Source: Thalassovita taeanensis
Lineage (GTDB): Bacteria > Pseudomonadota > Alphaproteobacteria > Rhodobacterales > Rhodobacteraceae
Length of the DNA stretch: 64,000 nucleotides
Direction: 5' to 3'
NCBI RefSeq assembly: GCF_900110775.1
Contig: NZ_FOEP01000005.1
Span: forward strand, 62,001-126,000
Shown: positions 27,797-36,947 of the stretch, piece by piece
Layout: every line of letters begins with the position of its first letter
Position numbering within the stretch: position 1 is the stretch's first letter
Notes under the pieces: generated by a model
What the model was told of the DNA's origin: nothing
Seen by the model: the letters and a program-made list of their open reading frames with translations, nothing else
Database searches by the model: none
Position numbers and translations under genes: made by a program

Positions 27797-30700
27797 TCAG
27801 GTCTTGAACAGCCGATAGATGGCCGGGATCACCAGTACCGTTAGCAGGGTCGAGGTGAGCAGGCCGAAGAGCAGCGAGATCGCCAGCCCCTGAAAGATCG
27901 GATCGGCCAGAATCACCACGGCGCCGATCATGGCGGCAATTGCCGTCAGAAGGATCGGTTTGAAGCGGATGGCACCGGCGGCGATCAGCACTTCGATCTT
28001 GCCTAGGCTTTCATCTGCGTGGCGGATGAAATCGACCAGCAGGATCGAGTTGCGCACGATGATGCCCGCCAGCGCGATGAAGCCGATCATCGAGGTGGCC
28101 GAGAACGGTGCGCCGAACAGCCAATGGCCGAACATGATCCCCAGAAAGGTCAGCGGGATCGGGGTCAGGATCACCAGCGGCAGGCGGAACGACCCGAATT
28201 GCGCCACGACGAGGATATAAATCGCCAGCAGCGCCACGCCGAAGGCCGCGCCCATGTCGCGGAAGGTGACATAGGTGACCTCCCATTCGCCATCCCACAG
28301 CAGGGTGGTGTGGCTTTCATCCTCGGGTTGGCCATACATCGAGATCACGGGTTTGGTGCCGTCCTCCCATGTCATGTTGTCGAGCACGCGGGCAACCTCG
28401 ATCATGCCATAAAGTGGGGCCTCGAACGTGCCGGCCAGTTCGGCGGTGACCATTTCGGCAAAGCGGCCGTTGTGGCGGAAGATCGGGAAGCTGGCCTGTT
28501 CTTCGGTCACGCGGATCACATCGCCGAGTTCGACCACGCCGCGCGCGCCGGGCAGGGTGTTGGCGGGGATGGGTGTGGTCAGGAAGGCCTCATCCATCAC
28601 GCGTTCAGCTTTGGGGCGCTGGACCATGATCGGGATCGGGTGGCGGCCATCGCCGCGGTGCGAGTAGCCGACGGTGGAGCCCCCATTGAGAATGGCGATG
28701 GTGTCGAACACGTCGCTTTCCTGCACCGAGAAGAATTCGAGGTCATCGGGAGAGATCGTCGCGCGCAGGCGACGGGGCCGCGTGCCAAAACTGTCATCGA
28801 CATCGACCACGAAGGGCACGCTTTCAAACGCGGTGCGGATCTTGGCGGCGGCGGCGCGGCGGGTGTCGGCATCGGGGCCGTAGACCTCGGCCAGAAGGGT
28901 GGCCATGACCGGCGGGCCGGGGGGCGGTTCGACGGTTTTCAGGCTGGTGCCCTGAGGCACATCAAGATCGGCCAGCATGTCGCGGATCACCAGAGCAAGT
29001 TCGTGGCTTGAGCGGTCGCGGTCGCCCTTGGGGGTCAGGTTGATCTGCACATCGCCCAGATTCGGGCGTTCACGCAGGTAGTAGTGCCGTACCAGTCCGT
29101 TGAAGTTGAAGGGTGAGGCGGCGGCGGCGTGGGTTTGGGCCGAGATCACCTCGGGGAGGGTCAGGACCGTGCGCGCGACAGCTTGGGCCACGGTATCTGT
29201 GGCCTCGGTCGAGGTGCCCTCGGGCATGTCGATCATCACCGAGAGTTCGGATTTATTGTCGAACGGCAGCAGTTTGACGGTCACGTCCTTGGTATAGAGC
29301 AACCCCAGCGAGCCAAAGGACAGCGCGGCGATGATCAGCAGAAAGCTGGCGCTGCGGGTTTTGGTCTTCAGCAAGGGCCGTGCGACGACGCTGTAGAGGC
29401 GGCCCAGCGGCCCGCCGGTGTCTGCGCTGCCATCGCCGTGGCCATGCAGCGGGGCGCGGCCTGCGATTTTCAGCATCAGCCAAGGCGTGACCATGACCGC
29501 GATGAAGAAGGAAAAGATCATCGCAGCCGAGGCATTGGCAGGGATCGGCGACATATACGGCCCCATCAGGCCGGACACGAACAACATCGGCAGCAGGGCG
29601 GCGACCACGGTCAGGGTGGCGACGATGGTGGGGTTTCCGACCTCGGCCACGGCATCAATCGCGGCCTGCTGGCGGGTGCGAGTGCCGCCCATTCCCCAGT
29701 GCCGCGCGATGTTTTCGATCACCACGATGGCGTCATCGACAAGGATGCCGATCGAGAAGATCAGCGCGAACAGCGAGACGCGGTTGAGGGTATATCCCAT
29801 GATCCAGGCAGCAAACAGCGTCAGCAGGATGGTGACGGGAATGACGATGGCCACGACGATGCTTTCGCGCCAGCCGATGGCCAGCAGCACCAGCACGATG
29901 ATCGAAACGGTGGCGAGGCCAAGGTGGTACAGCAGCTCGTTGGCTTTTTCATTGGCGGTTTCGCCGTAGTCGCGGGTGATCTCCACGGCGACGGTTTCGG
30001 GGATGATCCGGCCTTCGGCCAGATGCACACGGTGCAGGATTTCCTCGGCCACGACCACGGCATTTGCCCCGGCGCGTTTGGCCACGGCCAGCGTGACCGC
30101 CGGGGTGCGGCGGATGGTGTCGCCGTCACGCGTGATGTTGGACACGATCATGTCGGAGGTATCGGAGATAAAGCTGACATCGGCCACGTCGGCGACATAA
30201 ACCGGGCGGCCATCGCGAGCGGTCAGCAGCAGGCCTGCGATTTCGGCCGGGGCAGTCAGGGTTTCACCGGCGACAAGGTCGATCATCTGGCCCTGATCGC
30301 GCAGGGTGCCGGTGTTGAGCGTGCGGTTGGCGCCCTGCACCTTGCCTGCCAGTTGTTGCAGCGTGATGCCATAGAGCGCCAGCCGGTCGGGATCGGGGGC
30401 GATGCGGATCGCTTCGGGGGCTTCGCCGACGAGGTAGGACAGGCCGACATCGCTGATCTTGGCCAGCTCGGCGCGCAACTCGCGGGCGATGCGGGTCAGG
30501 TCGTTGGCGCTGACCTCGGCACCGGGTTTGGGGCTGAGCGTGAGCGAGACAATTGCCACGTCATCAATGCCGCGCCCGACGATCAGGGGCTCGGCGATGC
30601 CGATGGGCATGCGGTCAAGGTTGGCGCGGATCTTGTCATGCACCCGCAGGATGGCGGAATCGGCGGAGGTGCCGACGACAAAACGGGCCATGACCATGGC

Positions 30701-31003
30701 GTAGTCATCACTGGTCTGGGAGTAGACATGTTCGACGCCGTTGATGCCTTTGACGATGGTTTCCATCGGTTCGGTCACCAGTTTGACCGCGTCTTCGGCT
30801 TTCAGGCCCGGTGCCTGAATGTGGATGTCCACCATCGGGACCGAGATTTGCGGCTCTTCTTCGCGCGGCAGGCTGATCAGGGCGACAAGGCCCACGGCCA
30901 GCGCGGCGAGGATGATCAGCGGCGTCAGCGGAGAGGTGATGAAGGCGCGGGTCAGCGCGCCGGCGATGCCCAGTTTGGCGGGGCTTTGGGGGCGATCACT
31001 CAT
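27797..31003 (-). CDS. RND efflux permease (AcrB/HAE family)
   Basis: A 1068-residue RND pump subunit that uses proton flow to export compounds across the envelope. Twelve TM segments and two large periplasmic loops are seen. TM4 carries GILVDDAIVVIEN with the paired Asp of the proton relay, and the N-terminus has PREEEPQISVP, as in bacterial RND exporters. The ATG at 31003 is favoured over 31012. The gene overlaps the adaptor gene by eight bases. No outer-membrane TolC homologue is encoded nearby, so it must be supplied in trans. Substrates unknown. Confidence 0.92.
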   Translation of the reverse strand: MSDRPQSPAKLGIAGALTRAFITSPLTPLIILAALAVGLVALISLPREEEPQISVPMVDIHIQAPGLKAEDAVKLVTEPMETIVKGINGVEHVYSQTSDDYAMVMARFVVGTSADSAILRVHDKIRANLDRMPIGIAEPLIVGRGIDDVAIVSLTLSPKPGAEVSANDLTRIARELRAELAKISDVGLSYLVGEAPEAIRIAPDPDRLALYGITLQQLAGKVQGANRTLNTGTLRDQGQMIDLVAGETLTAPAEIAGLLLTARDGRPVYVADVADVSFISDTSDMIVSNITRDGDTIRRTPAVTLAVAKRAGANAVVVAEEILHRVHLAEGRIIPETVAVEITRDYGETANEKANELLYHLGLATVSIIVLVLLAIGWRESIVVAIVIPVTILLTLFAAWIMGYTLNRVSLFALIFSIGILVDDAIVVIENIARHWGMGGTRTRQQAAIDAVAEVGNPTIVATLTVVAALLPMLFVSGLMGPYMSPIPANASAAMIFSFFIAVMVTPWLMLKIAGRAPLHGHGDGSADTGGPLGRLYSVVARPLLKTKTRSASFLLIIAALSFGSLGLLYTKDVTVKLLPFDNKSELSVMIDMPEGTSTEATDTVAQAVARTVLTLPEVISAQTHAAAASPFNFNGLVRHYYLRERPNLGDVQINLTPKGDRDRSSHELALVIRDMLADLDVPQGTSLKTVEPPPGPPVMATLLAEVYGPDADTRRAAAAKIRTAFESVPFVVDVDDSFGTRPRRLRATISPDDLEFFSVQESDVFDTIAILNGGSTVGYSHRGDGRHPIPIMVQRPKAERVMDEAFLTTPIPANTLPGARGVVELGDVIRVTEEQASFPIFRHNGRFAEMVTAELAGTFEAPLYGMIEVARVLDNMTWEDGTKPVISMYGQPEDESHTTLLWDGEWEVTYVTFRDMGAAFGVALLAIYILVVAQFGSFRLPLVILTPIPLTFLGIMFGHWLFGAPFSATSMIGFIALAGIIVRNSILLVDFIRHADESLGKIEVLIAAGAIRFKPILLTAIAAMIGAVVILADPIFQGLAISLLFGLLTSTLLTVLVIPAIYRLFKT

Positions 31004-31994
31004 GGTCGGCACCGGTGGTGTTTGTGGCCGCGTCGGTCACAACGATGTCGCCTGCGGTCAGACCGGACAGGATTTCAACCCAGCCATCTTCTGGAATGCC
31101 CGGTACGACGGCGCGCAGGGATGTGGTGCCGCCGTCCTGTACGGCGACGAAATCCAGACCGGAGCGGGTGATAAGTGCGGCCTGCGGCACGATCAGCGCG
31201 CTGCGGGTGCCGATGGGCAGGCGGACCAGAACGCGGGCGTCGACAAAGGCATCTGACAGTTCGGGCACTTCGACGTCGGCGATGACGCGGCCATTCTGAA
31301 TCTGCGGATAGATCCGCGCCAGCGTGCCGGTGGTCGAGGTCGTGCCGGTTTCGATTGCGATTTCAGCACCCTGGGTAAGCCGGGTTGCATGGCGCTCAGG
31401 CACGGCGACGCGCAGGAAAAACCCGCCGCCGCCGATGGTGGCGACAGTTTCGCCGGGCATCAGGACCGCACCGGCGGCCACGGGCACATCAAGCACCCGG
31501 CCGGTGGTGGGGGCCAGCACCGTGCCCTCGGCGGCTTGTTGTTCGATCACGTGGCGCTGGGCGCGGGTGGCCTCGATCTGGCCGGTCAGAACCTCGACCT
31601 GCGTGCGCAGGGCGTCCAGGCGCTGCACCGTGGTGACGCCGCGCGCCAGAAGTTCCTCGCCGCGTTTCAGTTCGGATTCGGCATTGGTTTGCTGCGAGGC
31701 CAGGGATTGCAGCTGTGCGTCGATGGCACCCAGTTGAAACACCAGTTTTTCATCGGTGATGGTAGCCAGCGGTTGACCGGCTTCGACCAGATCGCCCTCG
31801 GCCACGCTGAGGCTGACCAATGTGCCGCCGATGCGGGCGCGGGCGGGCAGCTGATCGCGTGCTTCGATCCGGCCATAGACGGCCTTCCATTCGGTCACTT
31901 GGGTCGGAGCGAGCGGGGTGGCGATTTCTGCGGCAGCGGGCATGGCGGCCAGCGGCAGTAGGCACAGGGCGAGTGCGGCAAGTCTGGGTGTCAT
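30996..31994 (-). CDS. RND efflux periplasmic adaptor (HlyD/MFP family)
   Basis: A 332-residue membrane-fusion protein. A signal peptide ends at AAAE (about residue 22). The lipoyl-like halves (ARIGGTLVSLSVAEGDLVEAGQPLATI and VLAPTTGRVLDVPVAAGAVL) flank a coiled-coil hairpin at about residues 82-150. A beta-barrel domain follows, ending with IPEDGWVEILSGLTAGDIVV. It joins the RND permease to an outer-membrane channel. A palindromic operator-like site lies 34 bp upstream. Translation is coupled to the permease by an 8-bp overlap. Confidence 0.9.
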   Translation of the reverse strand: MTPRLAALALCLLPLAAMPAAAEIATPLAPTQVTEWKAVYGRIEARDQLPARARIGGTLVSLSVAEGDLVEAGQPLATITDEKLVFQLGAIDAQLQSLASQQTNAESELKRGEELLARGVTTVQRLDALRTQVEVLTGQIEATRAQRHVIEQQAAEGTVLAPTTGRVLDVPVAAGAVLMPGETVATIGGGGFFLRVAVPERHATRLTQGAEIAIETGTTSTTGTLARIYPQIQNGRVIADVEVPELSDAFVDARVLVRLPIGTRSALIVPQAALITRSGLDFVAVQDGGTTSLRAVVPGIPEDGWVEILSGLTAGDIVVTDAATNTTGADHE

Positions 31995-32027
31995 CGGAGG
32001 GTCCTTTCGCGCGGCAGGGCCTATTAA

Positions 32028-32047
32028 TATTCGTTAAACGGAATATG
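32028..32047. promoter_or_regulatory. Operator-like inverted repeat upstream of the RND adaptor
   Basis: ATATTC and GAATAT are separated by GTTAAACG, giving a 20-bp imperfect palindrome 34 bp upstream of the adaptor start. Its size and AT-rich arms suit a TetR- or MarR-type repressor of the pump. No regulator gene is adjacent, so the regulator is unknown. Confidence 0.4.
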
Positions 32048-32184
32048 ACTTTGGTTCCGGGGTTTCAACCCCCCTGTGCTGTGCGCAGCATAGGGAAATT
32101 GAAGCTTCATGAGGTCATGTTTTGCACAAATGGTCGGGGGCGCGCTCTGCGCTGGATCAAATAGCGGGGCGCTTGGGGCGCGCG

Positions 32185-32218
32185 GGGAGCCTCCGGCGGG
32201 GATATTTGGGAAATGTGA
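32185..32218 (+). repeat. 34-bp intergenic repeat, copy A
   Basis: Thirty-four bases beginning GGGAGCCTCCGGCGGGG and ending GGGAAATGTGA are identical to 49755-49788. A degenerate piece recurs at 61784-61802 on the other strand. Repeats of this type are scattered in Roseobacter intergenic DNA; their role is unknown. Confidence 0.7.
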
Positions 32219-32385
32219 GGACCAGGGGGATGCGCGATCGGTAGGCGAAGTGTTGAAATCTGCAGGGTGGGCAGGGGAGATGTGCAAAAATGGTCGGTTA
32301 GCGGGCATTGTGATGGTTTAACTTGGCGAGGCTTCGGGGCATTCTGCGGCGATAACAGGGACCGTTCCAATAGGAGGACGACGAA

Positions 32386-33525
32386 ATGAAGATGGTGAAA
32401 CTGGCCGCTTTGGCCATTGCGGCGGGGCTGAGTGCGGCGCCGGGTCTGGCCGAAGGTGTGAAGGTGGGGATGATTACCACGTTGTCCGGCGGCGGGGCGG
32501 GACTTGGGCTGGATGCGCGCGACGGCTTCATGCTGGCGGTGAAACAGGCCGGGCGCAGCGATCTGGAGGTGGTGATCGAGGATGATCAGCGCAAGCCCGA
32601 GATCGCGGTTCAACTGGCCGACAAGATGATCCAGTCGGACAAGGTGGATGTGCTGACCGGGATCATCTGGTCCAATCTGGCAATGGCGGTGGTGCCTGCG
32701 GCGACGGCGCAGGGCAAGTTTTACCTATCGGTCAACGCGGCCCCGGCGGTGTTGGCGGGCAAGGGGTGCCACAAGAATTACTTTGCGGTCTCGTATCAGA
32801 ACGACAACCTGCACGAGGGTGCGGGGGCGTATGTGACCGGGGCGGGGTATAAAAAGCCGTTCATTCTGGCGCCGAACTATCCTGCGGGCAAAGACAGCCT
32901 GACCGGGTTCAAGCGGTTTTATACCGGTGAGCTGGCGGGCGAGATCTATACCAAGCTGGGGCAGACCGATTATGCGGCTGAGATCGCGCAGATCCGGGCC
33001 AGCGGGGCAGACAGCGTGTTCTTCTTTCTGCCCGGCGGCATGGGGATTTCCTTTATGAAGCAATATGCCGACAGCGGCGTTGGGTTGCCAGTGGTGGGCC
33101 CGGCGTTCAGCTTTGATCAGGGCATTCTGGGCGCTGTGGGCGAGGCTGCTTTGGGGGTCAAGAACACCTCGCAGTGGGGTAAGGATCTGGATAACGCCGC
33201 GAACAAGGCGTTTGTCGAGACCTTCAGTGCAGAGTATGGCCGGTTGCCGTCGCTGTATGCGGCGCAGGGGTTTGACACGGCGAACCTGCTGATTTCGGCC
33301 ATGGACAAAGCAGATGTGAAGGACGCCGATGCGTTCCGTGCGGCGCTGGAGGCCGCGGATTTTGCCAGCGTTCGGGGCGATTTCAAATTCGGGCCGAACC
33401 ATCATCCGATTCAGGACATCTATGTCCGTGAGGTGATCAAGGAGGGTGACGTGATCACCAACAAGATCATCGGCGTCGCACTGGAAGATCGGGCTGACGC
33501 TTACGCCGCCGAGTGCAAGATGTAA
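32386..33525 (+). CDS. Branched-chain amino acid-type ABC substrate-binding protein (LivK-like)
   Basis: A 379-residue periplasmic binding protein (type I fold, LivJ/K family). The signal peptide ends at GLAEG (about residue 22), and VGMITTLSGGGAGLG opens the mature domain. HLA-type ligands (branched-chain amino acids, amides or aromatic compounds) are recognised by this family; the actual ligand is unknown. An AGGAGG site precedes the ATG. It is the first gene of a complete five-gene importer; a hairpin separates it from the permease genes. Confidence 0.88.
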   Translation: MKMVKLAALAIAAGLSAAPGLAEGVKVGMITTLSGGGAGLGLDARDGFMLAVKQAGRSDLEVVIEDDQRKPEIAVQLADKMIQSDKVDVLTGIIWSNLAMAVVPAATAQGKFYLSVNAAPAVLAGKGCHKNYFAVSYQNDNLHEGAGAYVTGAGYKKPFILAPNYPAGKDSLTGFKRFYTGELAGEIYTKLGQTDYAAEIAQIRASGADSVFFFLPGGMGISFMKQYADSGVGLPVVGPAFSFDQGILGAVGEAALGVKNTSQWGKDLDNAANKAFVETFSAEYGRLPSLYAAQGFDTANLLISAMDKADVKDADAFRAALEAADFASVRGDFKFGPNHHPIQDIYVREVIKEGDVITNKIIGVALEDRADAYAAECKM

Positions 33526-33535
33526 GAGAAAATCA

Positions 33536-33563
33536 GCAGGCCCCGGCGGTGGTCGGGGCCTGC
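33536..33563 (+). terminator. Hairpin between the binding protein and permease genes
   Basis: A perfect 10-bp stem (GCAGGCCCCG and CGGGGCCTGC, loop GCGGTGGT) lies 11 bases after the binding-protein stop. Such a partial terminator or RNA-stabilising hairpin often makes binding protein more abundant than the membrane parts. There is no T-run. Confidence 0.55.
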
Positions 33564-33589
33564 GTTGCAAGGCAGGAAACAGGCACAGC

Positions 33590-34510
33590 ATGACAATTTT
33601 GCTTTTTGTCGAACAGGTCCTGAACGGGCTTCAGTTCGGGGTGATGCTGTTTTTGATGGCGGCGGGGCTGACCTTGGTGTTTGGCGTCATGGGGCTGATC
33701 AATCTGGCGCATGGCTCGCTGTATATGGTGGGCGCGTTTGCGGCGGCGGCGGTGGCCGGGTGGACCGGGTCATTCGGGTTGGCGTTGATTGCGGCGCTGG
33801 CGGCGGCGGCGGCGGCGGGCGCGCTGATCGAGCTGGTGGTGATCCGGCGACTGTATGCGCGTGATCACCTGGATCAGGTGCTGGCGACCTTTGCCTTGAT
33901 CCTGATCCTGTCCGAGGGGACGCGGTGGGTGTTCGGCTCGTTTCCGCTGTATCTGGATGTGCCGGTGTATCTGTCGGGGCCGGTGACGCTGCCGGGAGGC
34001 ATTCAGTATCCGCTGTACCGTCTGGCCATCATCGCGGTGGGGCTGGCGGTGGCGGCGGCGCTGTTTGCGCTGATCGCGAAGACGCGGCTGGGTATTCAGA
34101 TCCGCGCGGGCGAGGCGGACCGCGAGATGATTGCAGCACTTGGGGTTGATATCTCAAAGCTTTACACGGCGGTTTTTGCGCTGGGGGCAGCGCTGGCCGG
34201 GTTGGCGGGCGCGCTGGTGGGCGCGATCCAGTCGGTGCAGGTGGGCATGGGCGAGCCAGTGCTTATTCTGGCGTTTGTGGTGGTGGTGATCGGCGGGATT
34301 GGGTCGATCAAGGGCGCGTTCGTGGGCGCGCTGCTGGTGGGGATGACCGATACGCTGGGCGGGGTTCTGCTGCCGCAGGTGTTTGGCCTGGTGATGGCGC
34401 CAAGCGAGGCGGCGGCACTGGGGGCGTCTTTGTCGTCGATGTCGATTTATATCCTGATGGCGGCGGTTCTGGTGGTGCGCCCCTCGGGGTTGTTCGGAGC
34501 GGCGGCATGA
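33590..34510 (+). CDS. LivH-type ABC permease
   Basis: A 306-residue inner-membrane permease of the branched-chain amino acid family. About eight TM helices are seen, with LTLVFGVMGLINLAHGSLYMVGAF near the start and the GLAGALVGAIQ region before the final helices, as in LivH. Its stop overlaps the next permease start by four bases (ATGA). It forms a heterodimer with the LivM-type partner. Confidence 0.92.
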   Translation: MTILLFVEQVLNGLQFGVMLFLMAAGLTLVFGVMGLINLAHGSLYMVGAFAAAAVAGWTGSFGLALIAALAAAAAAGALIELVVIRRLYARDHLDQVLATFALILILSEGTRWVFGSFPLYLDVPVYLSGPVTLPGGIQYPLYRLAIIAVGLAVAAALFALIAKTRLGIQIRAGEADREMIAALGVDISKLYTAVFALGAALAGLAGALVGAIQSVQVGMGEPVLILAFVVVVIGGIGSIKGAFVGALLVGMTDTLGGVLLPQVFGLVMAPSEAAALGASLSSMSIYILMAAVLVVRPSGLFGAAA

Positions 34511-35490
34511 AGCGTGAGCGGGCGATCAATGCGGCGGTGGTGCTGGCGATGCTGGTGGTGCCGCTGTGGGCGTGGATGGCGGACGAGCCGTTCATTCTGA
34601 CGCTGGCCACCAAAGTGGCGATTCTGGCGCTGGCTGGGGTGGGGTTGAACATCGCGCTGGGGCTGGGCGGGTTGGTCAGTTTTGGGCATGCGGCGTTTTT
34701 CGGCATCGGCGGCTATGCGATGGGGATACTGGCCAGCCATGTGCAGAGTTACACGCCGCTGATGGAGTGGCCGCTGCTGATCGAGGGCAGCAAATCCATG
34801 CCGGTGATCTGGGTGGTAGCGATGATGGCGAGCGGTCTGGCGGCGCTGGTGATCGGGGCGTTGTCGCTGCGGACCTCGGGGGTGTATTTCATCATGATCA
34901 CGTTGGCCTTTGGTCAAATGCTGTATTATTTCGCCATCTCTTGGTCGGCTTATGGCGGCGAAGATGGGTTGTCGATCTATGTGCGCAACGGGTTTCCGGG
35001 GCTGAATACGCTGGATCCGGTGCAGTTTCTGCTGCTGTGCTATGCGGTGCTGGGGGTGGTGCTGTTCGGCGCGGCGCGGCTGGCGCGGTCGCCCTTTGGG
35101 CTGGCGCTGAGCGCGGCACGGCAGAGTGCGGCGCGGGTGGAAACGGTGGGGATTGCGCCCTATCGGGTGCGGTTGGTGGCGTTTGCGATCTCGGGCGCGG
35201 TGACGGGGTTGGCGGGCGCGCTTTATGCCGATCTGAACCGCTTTGTCAGCCCGACAATGTTCAGCTGGCACACCAGTGGCGAGATCATGGTGTTTGTGAT
35301 CCTTGGCGGGGTGGCGCGGCTGTTTGGGCCGGTGGCGGGGGCGGCGCTGTATATTCTGCTGGAGCATCTGTTGGGCGGGGTCAGCGATTATTGGCAGATC
35401 TGGCTGGGCCTGTTGCTGTTGGCGGTGGTGCTGTTTGCGCGCGGCGGGTTGATCGGCACGCTGGCGGGGCGCGAGGTGGCGCATGACTGA
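34507..35490 (+). CDS. LivM-type ABC permease
   Basis: A 327-residue permease, the LivM partner. GLNIALGLGGLVSFGHAAFFGIGGYAMG and VAFAISGAVTGLAGALYADLNRFVSP are characteristic. An extra segment between the early helices (residues 78-104) is as in LivM of non-enteric bacteria. It overlaps the downstream ATPase gene by eight bases. Confidence 0.92.
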   Translation: MKRERAINAAVVLAMLVVPLWAWMADEPFILTLATKVAILALAGVGLNIALGLGGLVSFGHAAFFGIGGYAMGILASHVQSYTPLMEWPLLIEGSKSMPVIWVVAMMASGLAALVIGALSLRTSGVYFIMITLAFGQMLYYFAISWSAYGGEDGLSIYVRNGFPGLNTLDPVQFLLLCYAVLGVVLFGAARLARSPFGLALSAARQSAARVETVGIAPYRVRLVAFAISGAVTGLAGALYADLNRFVSPTMFSWHTSGEIMVFVILGGVARLFGPVAGAALYILLEHLLGGVSDYWQIWLGLLLLAVVLFARGGLIGTLAGREVAHD

Positions 35491-36238
35491 GGTGGTTTTG
35501 CAAACGCGCGGCATCAGCAAGGCGTTTGGTGCGGTTCAGGCCAGCACTGAGATTTCTCTGGATTTGCGGGCGGGGGAAATTCATGCGCTGATTGGGCCGA
35601 ACGGGGCCGGGAAATCGACGCTGATCAAACAGATCGCGGGCAATCTGGCGCCTGACAGCGGCACGGTGCAGTTTCTGGGCCGCGACGTGACCGGGTTGGG
35701 CACGGTGGCGCGGGCAAGGATGGGGCTGGGGCGAACGTTTCAGATATCGGCCTTGGCGATGGAGCACACGGTGCTGCAAAATGCGGTGCTGGGGGCGTTG
35801 GGTGCGCGCGGCGGGGTGTTTCGGTTTTTCCGGGATGTGATGCGGAATCGTGAACTGACCGAGGTGGCGATGCAGGCGCTGGAGCGGGTTGGGTTGCAGG
35901 ATCAGGCCGCGACCCGCACGGCCGAGCTGAGCCATGGCCAGCGGCGCCAGCTTGAGGTGGCGGTGGCGCTGACGCTGGGGCCACGGGCGTTCTTGATGGA
36001 CGAGCCGATGGCGGGGCTGGGGGCGGAGGGATCGAAGCATCTGACCGGGTTGCTGGACGGGTTGCGGGCCGAGGCGCCGATCCTGTTGGTGGAGCACGAC
36101 ATGGACGCGGTGTTTGCGCTGGCCGATCGGATTTCGGTGCTGGTCTATGGCCGGGTGATTGCCACCGGCACCGGGCCTGAAATTCGCGCCAACGCCGAGG
36201 TGCGGCAGGCATATCTGGGCGCGGAGGACGCGGCATGA
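35483..36238 (+). CDS. LivG-type ABC ATPase
   Basis: A 251-residue ABC ATPase. Walker A GPNGAGKST is near residue 39, the signature LSHGQRRQLE is near 150 and Walker B is FLMDEPMAGL with VEHDMDAVF as the switch region, matching LivG. It overlaps the next ATPase gene by four bases, so the five-gene operon is tightly packed. Confidence 0.92.
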   Translation: MTEVVLQTRGISKAFGAVQASTEISLDLRAGEIHALIGPNGAGKSTLIKQIAGNLAPDSGTVQFLGRDVTGLGTVARARMGLGRTFQISALAMEHTVLQNAVLGALGARGGVFRFFRDVMRNRELTEVAMQALERVGLQDQAATRTAELSHGQRRQLEVAVALTLGPRAFLMDEPMAGLGAEGSKHLTGLLDGLRAEAPILLVEHDMDAVFALADRISVLVYGRVIATGTGPEIRANAEVRQAYLGAEDAA

Positions 36239-36924
36239 GCCTGTTGTCAGTCAAAGGGCTGTGCGTGAAATACGGCGCGTCGCAGGCGTTGTTCGGGGTC
36301 GATCTGGAGGTGGCCGAGGGCGAGGTCGTGGCGCTGATGGGGCGCAACGGTATGGGCAAGACCACCACGATCAAGGCGATTTGCCGGATGATTGCGGCCA
36401 GTGACGGCGAGATCGGGTTTGCCGGGCAGGACCTGCGGCGGTTACCATCATTTCGCGCGGCGCGGCTGGGGATTGGTCTGGTGCCTGAGGGGCGGCGCTG
36501 CTTTGCGCCCCTGACGGTGCGGGAAAACTTGATCGCCAGCGCGCAGGCGGGGGATTGGGATCTGGCGCGGGTGGCGCAGTTGTTTCCGCGACTGGACGAG
36601 CGGGCGGATCAGGTCGCGGCGTCGTTGTCGGGGGGCGAGCAGCAGATGCTGGCGATCGGCCGGGCGCTGATGACCAACCCGCGGCTGCTGATACTGGATG
36701 AGGCGACCGAAGGATTGGCCCCGGTGGTGCGGCAGGAAATCTGGACCGCGATTGCGCGGCTGAAGGCCGAGACCGGGCTGGCGATTTTGGTGGTGGACAA
36801 ATCGCTGCGCGAATTGTCCGGCGTGGCGGATCGCGCGGTTGTTGTCGAGCGGGGCAGGACGGTTTGGACCGGGGCGATGGGCGCGCTGGATGCCGATCTG
36901 ACAGATCGGTACCTGGGCGTCTGA
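36235..36924 (+). CDS. LivF-type ABC ATPase
   Basis: A 229-residue ABC ATPase, last gene of the Liv-type operon. Walker A GRNGMGKTT is near residue 37, the signature is LSGGEQQML and Walker B is LLILDEATEGLAP, typical of LivF (Met in Walker A is the family norm). It converges on the Anbu gene; the 23-bp gap has no clear terminator. Confidence 0.92.
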   Translation: MSLLSVKGLCVKYGASQALFGVDLEVAEGEVVALMGRNGMGKTTTIKAICRMIAASDGEIGFAGQDLRRLPSFRAARLGIGLVPEGRRCFAPLTVRENLIASAQAGDWDLARVAQLFPRLDERADQVAASLSGGEQQMLAIGRALMTNPRLLILDEATEGLAPVVRQEIWTAIARLKAETGLAILVVDKSLRELSGVADRAVVVERGRTVWTGAMGALDADLTDRYLGV

Positions 36925-36947
36925 GTGGGCTTAGCCGAGCGCCGCGC

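Larger units (their letters stand above)
31995..32385. other. Divergent intergenic region, RND operon versus Liv operon
   Basis: This 391-bp gap serves as promoter region for both operons. It contains a palindromic operator candidate (32028-32047) near the RND side and one copy of a 34-bp repeat (32185-32218). An AGGAGGACGACGA ribosome site (about 32373) serves the Liv binding protein. No gene is seen inside. Confidence 0.6.

Noticed and set aside
29129-31171. 680-codon plus-strand open frame over the RND genes
   Set aside because: It is antisense to clear RND permease and adaptor genes, and its Gly/Asp/His-rich composition is a GC-codon shadow.
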